Virus record (IMG/VR): IMGVR_UViG_3300009506_000092
Span: 1-40,130 of that record
DNA from: a virus
DNA: 40,130 nucleotides
Direction: 5' to 3' (one strand)
Below are positions 36,781 to 40,130 of the stretch, in pieces (position 1 is the stretch's first letter; every line of letters begins with the position of its first letter). A model generated the notes under the pieces. That model was given only the letters and a program-made list of their open reading frames with translations. It did no database searches and was not told where the DNA came from. The translations under genes were made by a program, and so were the position numbers.

Positions 36781-37461
36781 TTAAAACAAAACCAGCTGCG
36801 ATAACCTCGATATTGCCACGTTGCAGTAGTCGATGTTTACATCGACGCCTATAGCTTTTCGGCCGCAATCCATCGCCGCCCGTAGCGTTGAACCAGATCC
36901 ACAAAAAGGGTCAAGGATCGTTTCGCCAGGATTGGTAAATTGCTCTATTAGCTCCCTCATTAGCGACAATGGTTTTTGCGTTGGATGCTGCTTTTTATTT
37001 CTCTCGACCATCCATCGCCAGATCGCCGCCTTCCCTCCACCGTTCCATTCCATGTTTTTTCGTTTTGCGTGGAGGATCGCTATACCCTCAACCGCCTGTG
37101 CTGGACGATCGCCTGATAATTGTGGAGTGTTTGTGATCCTGTCCCAGATCCCGCCCCTAACATAGTTTTGATAATTTTCCCCTTGGATCTTTCCGAGCGA
37201 TTCAACTGGGCAAAACATCAAAACCCAAAATCTAGCCTTGTTTATTAACGCCTTCGCCAGCCCTCCGGGTTCATCGATCGGATCAAACTCAATTCCGAAT
37301 TCTTTAAGTCTTCCGGTCTTCGTTGTTGCCCCCGTGTGGGTTGTTCGATCATACGGCGGATCTGTGATCACGTGATCGACCTTTTCCAGATCCTCGCAGA
37401 TCGCAAAAAAATCGGCACAGTAAATGCCGATTCCGTCTTTTTGATAAATCGGATCCGTCAC
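36781..37461 (-). CDS. DNA methyltransferase (N6-adenine or N4-cytosine type)
   Basis: 226 residues from a GTG overlapping the previous stop. Catalytic motif IV is DPPYD (34-38); HPTQKP (159-164) and the SAM-binding motif DPFCGSGST (184-192) follow, so the order is the beta class. DPPY favours adenine N6. There is no separate target-recognition domain and no restriction nuclease nearby, so it is an orphan phage enzyme, likely protecting DNA from host restriction or marking it. Its target cannot be read from the sequence; GATC is very frequent in this genome, but that link is speculation. Confidence 0.9.
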   Translation of the reverse strand: MTDPIYQKDGIGIYCADFFAICEDLEKVDHVITDPPYDRTTHTGATTKTGRLKEFGIEFDPIDEPGGLAKALINKARFWVLMFCPVESLGKIQGENYQNYVRGGIWDRITNTPQLSGDRPAQAVEGIAILHAKRKNMEWNGGGKAAIWRWMVERNKKQHPTQKPLSLMRELIEQFTNPGETILDPFCGSGSTLRAAMDCGRKAIGVDVNIDYCNVAISRLSQLVLF

Positions 37462-37688
37462 ACCGATTCGCCCTTTTTCCGCCGAGGCTTGCGAGTCCGT
37501 TGCTTTTCGACGGCCTCAAGGCCAAGCCCCACCAAGTAGCGGATAAACGCGGCTTGGGTTAGTTCAATCCCGTAAAGGCTCCCGGCGGCCTGTTCCTTGC
37601 AGAATTCAAACGCGGCGTCCAACCTGTTTGCCGTTGTGTCCGTTGCAGCAAATGTGCATTGCCATCTTGCTTTCGGTTTCTCGCTCAT
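37458..37688 (-). CDS. Small basic protein, possibly ribbon-helix-helix
   Basis: 76 residues from the ATG at 37688, which has the strong site GGAGGGG; the open frame before it is not used. A strand-like start (KARWQCTFAATDTTANRLDA) and two helices (AFEFCKEQAAGSLYG, LTQAAFIRYLVGLGLEAVEK) with a very basic tail (RTRKPRRKKGES) suggest a small DNA-binding protein. It follows two hairpins after the RHH gene. Confidence 0.7.
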   Translation of the reverse strand: MSEKPKARWQCTFAATDTTANRLDAAFEFCKEQAAGSLYGIELTQAAFIRYLVGLGLEAVEKQRTRKPRRKKGESV

Positions 37689-37709
37689 TTTCCCCTCCGT
37701 TGAATTAAA

Positions 37710-37756
37710 TGCGGCCGCCTGCATCGTTAACCGCGACCCGTGCACAGGCGGCCGCA
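37710..37756 (-). terminator. 12-bp inverted repeat in gap after the RHH gene
   Basis: TGCGGCCGCCTG (37710-37721) and CAGGCGGCCGCA (37745-37756), perfect, loop 23 nt. On the minus strand the second arm is followed by TTTAATT. With the smaller hairpin next to it, it could terminate or attenuate transcription between the regulator gene and the long downstream operon. Confidence 0.6.
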
Positions 37757-37759
37757 AGT

Positions 37760-37775
37760 GGGGCACCATTGCCCC
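37760..37775 (-). terminator. Second small hairpin after the RHH gene
   Basis: GGGGC-ACCATT-GCCCC on the plus strand (37760-37775), 5-bp stem, 6-nt loop, about 15 bp after the RHH stop codon. It is short and lacks a T run on the minus strand, so it is weak evidence on its own. Confidence 0.35.
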
Positions 37776-37789
37776 GTTTCGGATCGTTG

Positions 37790-37960
37790 CTATTTTCCGC
37801 ACGTCGGGCACTTGTCGATATTGTCCATCAGATACCGGCGCACCATTTCGGCCATCGAAACACCGGCCGCCTTGGACCTGCGCTTTAGGCCTCGATAGAC
37901 GCGGCTCGAAACCCTAACCTGAACCACTTCCGTTTTTTGCTGGTCTTTTTGTCTGGCCAT
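37790..37960 (-). CDS. Ribbon-helix-helix (Arc/CopG-like) regulator with CPTC tail
   Basis: 56 residues from the ATG at 37960, with AAAGGTG upstream; the longer open frame crosses the promoter region and is rejected. TEVVQVRVSSRVYRGLKRRS (10-29) is the DNA-binding strand and first helix and AAGVSMAEMVRRYLMDNI (31-48) the second helix, the RHH plan. The tail CPTCGK may bind metal. RHH dimers bind inverted or direct repeats. As first gene leftward from the divergent promoter region, it is the best candidate for a phage repressor or autoregulator. Confidence 0.82.
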   Translation of the reverse strand: MARQKDQQKTEVVQVRVSSRVYRGLKRRSKAAGVSMAEMVRRYLMDNIDKCPTCGK

Positions 37961-38095
37961 TTTTTCACCTTTCGACCGGCGCACCATCTCATAGGGCCGT
38001 GTTGCCGTCAATACAGTATTAACTTGTATGCGTGCATTGATAACGGTACAATAATGGCAGTGTATTGTTTTCAACCATTTACACAGGAGGATCGG
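37961..38095. promoter_or_regulatory. Divergent control region of the two gene arrays
   Basis: This 135-bp gap lies between the leftward RHH gene and the rightward array. Rightward promoter: TTGTAT (38024-38029), 17-bp spacer, TACAAT (38047-38052). A leftward promoter may be TTATCA, 16-bp spacer, TAATAC on the minus strand. The palindrome AATACAGTATT (38010-38020) overlaps it. CAATACA (38009-38015) recurs inverted as TGTATTG (38061-38067), so the rightward promoter is bracketed by related half-sites. These are likely RHH operator sites. AGGAGG precedes the rightward ATG at 38096. Confidence 0.75.
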
Positions 38096-38596
38096 ATGAG
38101 AGAACCGGAAAATTACACGATAGTCGAGGAGATGAGAGGATATGCGCTTTTGCAGTCGTCGGACAATCGGCGGAATTGGACGGTGGTTAATATCGATTGG
38201 TACAGGGGGCAGGTTTATTCCGCCATGCCCGGCGATATACCAACGGATGGGGGCCGATGGTTTGCGCGAATTGGTCCCGCCGGCGTCGCCCACGTCTCGA
38301 GCTGGTATTCTGAGAGCTGGGCCAAAAAAATCTTTTCACAGCTAACCGGATTTCGCTCGATCGTGCCGGTTGTTGTCGAGAACAATTTTCACAACACGGC
38401 AGTTACTCTGCACGTAAAACGCGGTAGGAGGGGGCGGTACTATTTGTCGGACTGGCAGGTTAGACGGGCCAAGGTAACGCTTTGCCAAAGCGGATGCACA
38501 TGTTCCGACGATCTTGGTAGGAGAGGACCGCAACCGGGTCCGTATTTTGTTTTCGACGGCTACGGGTGGGGCCTCACATCGGAGAATGAGCGATGA
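38096..38596 (+). CDS. First rightward gene, hypothetical protein
   Basis: 166 residues; ATG preceded by CAGGAGG, a very strong ribosome site, 40 bp after the inferred -10 box. Residues 1-90 (YTIVEEMRGYALLQSSDNRR, VVNIDWYRGQVYSAM, FARIGPAGVAHVSSWY) look like beta strands; the second half has CQSGCTCSDD and ends in FVFDGYGWGLTSENER. No known family. It is the first gene expressed rightward and so is probably an early host-interaction or regulatory protein. Stop overlaps the next ATG (ATGA). Confidence 0.75.
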   Translation: MREPENYTIVEEMRGYALLQSSDNRRNWTVVNIDWYRGQVYSAMPGDIPTDGGRWFARIGPAGVAHVSSWYSESWAKKIFSQLTGFRSIVPVVVENNFHNTAVTLHVKRGRRGRYYLSDWQVRRAKVTLCQSGCTCSDDLGRRGPQPGPYFVFDGYGWGLTSENER

Positions 38597-38832
38597 AACG
38601 GATGAAGCTGATTTGGACAAACAGCGTCGGGCAATATATCGATTGCGGGACGTATAGCGATCGCGAATACCGATCGGATGCAAAACGAGACGAAATCGAA
38701 ACGATGGTTTGGGGGGACCTTTTGAATTCGGGCGATCGTTTTTTCTCTCTCGAGCGAGAGGCGATCATCAAGGATGGTTGGCTCCACTGGGGGCCCGATG
38801 GAATCGACGAGGACACGGAGGCAAGGCGATGA
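38593..38832 (+). CDS. Small early hypothetical protein
   Basis: 79 residues. KLIWTNSVGQYIDCGTYSD and WGDLLNSGDRFFSLEREAII, then DGWLHWGPDG. ATGA overlap on both sides. The start (KLIWT-S..QYIDC) resembles the tiny ORF at 39623 (RLIWLSDDRSEQIDLEQ), which might be a truncated relative. Function unknown. Confidence 0.7.
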   Translation: MKRMKLIWTNSVGQYIDCGTYSDREYRSDAKRDEIETMVWGDLLNSGDRFFSLEREAIIKDGWLHWGPDGIDEDTEARR

Positions 38833-39056
38833 AAAATCACGATCGAGACGAATCGGACATAGGGGCGATGTTTGGACGTTTGACGGAATCTGGCGATGTC
38901 GCCGTTTTTTGGCAGGACGGAGAGACAGTAACCAGAATCGATATCGCTGGACTTTACCCGGTTGGCTCAGATCTCGGATCTAGATATGAACACGCAAATG
39001 GAATCGTGATCAGCCAACCGAATGCCAAAAAAATTGGGCTCAAAATGGAGGACTAG
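38829..39056 (+). CDS. Small early hypothetical protein
   Basis: 75 residues from the ATG at 38829 (ATGA overlap). GAMFGRLTESGDVAVFWQDG and IDIAGLYPVGSDLGSRYEHA are beta-rich; it ends KIGLKMED. The codons for the end and the following start are the same 18-nt sequence (aaatggaggactagatga) seen at 2425-2442. Unknown function. Confidence 0.7.
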   Translation: MKNHDRDESDIGAMFGRLTESGDVAVFWQDGETVTRIDIAGLYPVGSDLGSRYEHANGIVISQPNAKKIGLKMED

Positions 39057-39374
39057 ATGAGCGGAGAAAGATCCAGCGAAGATTACCTTGGCGGGGTTGC
39101 CAATAAAACGATCGGCATGTGTATCGAGGTCGCCACCAGCATTGCAGGCCGAATGCAGGAGCGAAACCTGCATGCGCTTGAGGTGGCGATCACTGGAATG
39201 TTTATCGGGGCAATCGGCGCAATTGCCCACGGGATGGATTTTGAAACATTCATTAGCGGCTGCATAAGGGCATATCAGTCTTCGGAAAAAGCTCACCGGG
39301 AAAGCGTCGATAATGCGATCTCTCAGATCGGATCACAGGTTGACTCAATTTTTAGAGCAAGGAGGGGACAGTGA
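39057..39374 (+). CDS. Small helical protein, possibly membrane-associated
   Basis: 105 residues. GMCIEVATSIAGRMQERN and LEVAITGMFIGAIGAIAHGM are helices, the latter partly hydrophobic, and the end ESVDNAISQIGSQVDSIFRA is amphipathic. It starts right after a TAG with GGAGG upstream. Function unknown. Confidence 0.7.
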   Translation: MSGERSSEDYLGGVANKTIGMCIEVATSIAGRMQERNLHALEVAITGMFIGAIGAIAHGMDFETFISGCIRAYQSSEKAHRESVDNAISQIGSQVDSIFRARRGQ

Positions 39375-39619
39375 AAATAATAAGGTTTGCAAACGATTTC
39401 CATGAAACGGAGACAACACTGATCGTCGGTGACGACTGGACAATTTCAGCACGCCAGCTCTCATCTCTGAAAAATAGGCTTTGCGGCAATGGGGCATGTA
39501 AGTGTTCTGGCCCCGACGGTGCAAGGGGGGCGCAAGATCATGGCGGCAAATATTACACGATCGATTGCGGATACGATGAAAACGATGAAATTGTCGCAGT
39601 ACTACTTGAAAGGGGGTGA
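39371..39619 (+). CDS. Small early hypothetical protein with Cys pair
   Basis: 82 residues from a GTG that overlaps the previous stop (GTGA), with GGAGGGGAC upstream. FHETETTLIVGDDWTISARQ, LSSLKNRLCGNGACKCSG, YYTIDCGYDENDEIVAVLLE. The NGACKCSG segment may bind metal, and strands alternate. Unknown function. Confidence 0.7.
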   Translation: MKIIRFANDFHETETTLIVGDDWTISARQLSSLKNRLCGNGACKCSGPDGARGAQDHGGKYYTIDCGYDENDEIVAVLLERG

Positions 39620-39622
39620 CCA

Positions 39623-39688
39623 ATGCGCCGACTAATTTGGCTCAGCGACGATAGGTCAGAACAAATCGACTTGGAGCAAAGACGATGA
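39623..39688 (+). CDS. 21-residue ORF coupled to the repeat gene
   Basis: ATG preceded by AAAGGGGG; product MRRLIWLSDDRSEQIDLEQ plus RR. The TGA overlaps the next ATG (ATGA), as usual here. It resembles the start of the protein at 38593 (KLIWTNSVGQYID), so it could be a degraded copy that survives as a coupling peptide. Confidence 0.4.
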   Translation: MRRLIWLSDDRSEQIDLEQRR

Positions 39689-40130
39689 TCATCACCTACG
39701 AGCTGATTTTTTCACGCGGCGCTTGCGAAGATCAGCGCGAGACATTCCGTAGGCTATGGCCCAACGGGATGGTCCCGACCGTGGATCAATTGTTCGCCGC
39801 GGCATCGGCCGGACTTGACGTTTTCTGGGCCGTCCGATTGTTGCCATCCGAGGGGCCAGGTAGTGCACTGGCGCTGGCGCTTTGGCTCGCGGAACAGGTG
39901 GAGCATTTAGCGCCGCGTGGGTCTAGGTCTGCGCTTGACGCTGTTCGGCGCCGCGTCGCCGATCCGAAATCCGTATCAAATGATGAATTGGAAGTATCGG
40001 CGGAGGCGGCGGCGCGGGAGGCGGCGCGGGCGGCGGCGCGGGAGGCGGCGTGGGCGGAGGCGGCGGCGCGGGAGGCGGCGCGGGCGGCGGCGCGGGCGGC
40101 GGCGGAGGCGGCGGCGCGGGAGGCGGCGCG
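39685..40130 (+). CDS. 5' part of Ala-rich tetrapeptide-repeat protein (runs off the right end)
   Basis: About 148 codons within the window. Residues 1-100 form a unique domain (LIFSRGACEDQRETFRRLWP, VPTVDQLFAAASAGLDVFWA, LALALWLAEQVEHLAPRG), with a pattern found in phage proteins whose following part is a long short-period repeat. From codon 106 (40000) the sequence becomes AEAAAREAARAAAREAAW-like repeats that reach the right end and resume at base 1. It should form a very long alanine-rich helix with Arg/Trp/Glu every fourth residue. Repeat number across the break is unknown. Role unknown. Confidence 0.75.
   Translation, partial: MIITYELIFSRGACEDQRETFRRLWPNGMVPTVDQLFAAASAGLDVFWAVRLLPSEGPGSALALALWLAEQVEHLAPRGSRSALDAVRRRVADPKSVSNDELEVSAEAAAREAARAAAREAAWAEAAAREAARAAARAAAEAAAREAA
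40000..40130 (+). repeat. GC-rich 12-bp-unit repeat at the right end
   Basis: Codons gag/cgg/tgg followed by gcg runs, in a 12-bp period as at positions 1-130 but with more GAG and CGG than TGG. It continues the repeat tract of the gene at the left end. No C runs occur on the coding strand, so G clusters are dense. The contig probably ends here because the repeat could not be resolved. Confidence 0.85.

Noticed and set aside
37961-38293. N-terminal extension of the RHH protein
   Set aside because: It would run through the divergent promoter region and the start of the rightward gene. The ATG at 37960 has a proper ribosome site and RHH length.
1-40130. tRNA genes, rRNA, riboswitches, IS elements
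   Set aside because: I saw no cloverleaf-like segments, conserved rRNA stretches, transposase frames or terminal inverted repeats.

Overview
The window looks like the complete or nearly complete genome of a tailed phage or prophage-like element of about 40 kb with a contractile tail (myovirus) and Mu-type head and tail genes. Both ends lie inside the same alanine-rich repeat gene: its 5' part runs off the right end at 39685 and its 3' part closes at position 210. This suggests a circular (or circularly permuted) molecule opened inside a GC-rich repeat. The host cannot be read directly. Cys-rich 'DCxSxxC' repeats and thrombospondin-3-like DTDGDG repeats in one secreted protein resemble those of Myxococcota and other former Deltaproteobacteria, and two perfect FNR-type boxes (TTGAT-N4-ATCAA) suggest a proteobacterial-type regulator. 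The sequence is moderately GC-rich and unusually rich in GATC and CGATCG.

The layout is two divergent, tightly packed gene arrays leaving one control region (37961-38095) and meeting tail to tail at 4303-4306, where the stop codons of the last gene of each array overlap. The rightward array (38096 to the right end, then 1 to 4306) holds small unknown genes, the Ala-rich repeat protein, an ERF-family single-strand annealing protein, small winged-helix-like proteins, a RusA-type Holliday junction resolvase, a Cys-rich protein and an M15-type endolysin with a peptidoglycan-binding domain. The leftward array (37960 down to 4303) starts with a ribbon-helix-helix regulator, then a DNA methyltransferase, a ParB-like protein, a cluster of very small Cys-pair proteins and a radical-SAM protein. 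After these come terminase, portal, head morphogenesis, protease/scaffold, decoration and capsid genes, then the Mu gp36-gp48-type tail and baseplate genes. Fibre, spike and hydrolase genes sit between gp47 and gp48, and a spanin/lipoprotein/holin-like cassette closes the array.

There is no recognisable transposase, integrase, DNA polymerase, helicase or primase, so Mu-type virion genes are combined here with a recombination-type (ERF plus RusA) early module. Most genes overlap by ATGA, GTGA or TGATG, indicating translational coupling. No stretch longer than 300 bases lacks a gene. The longest gap (31095-31282) carries an 88-bp perfect tandem duplication. I saw no tRNA genes, rRNA or CRISPR arrays.
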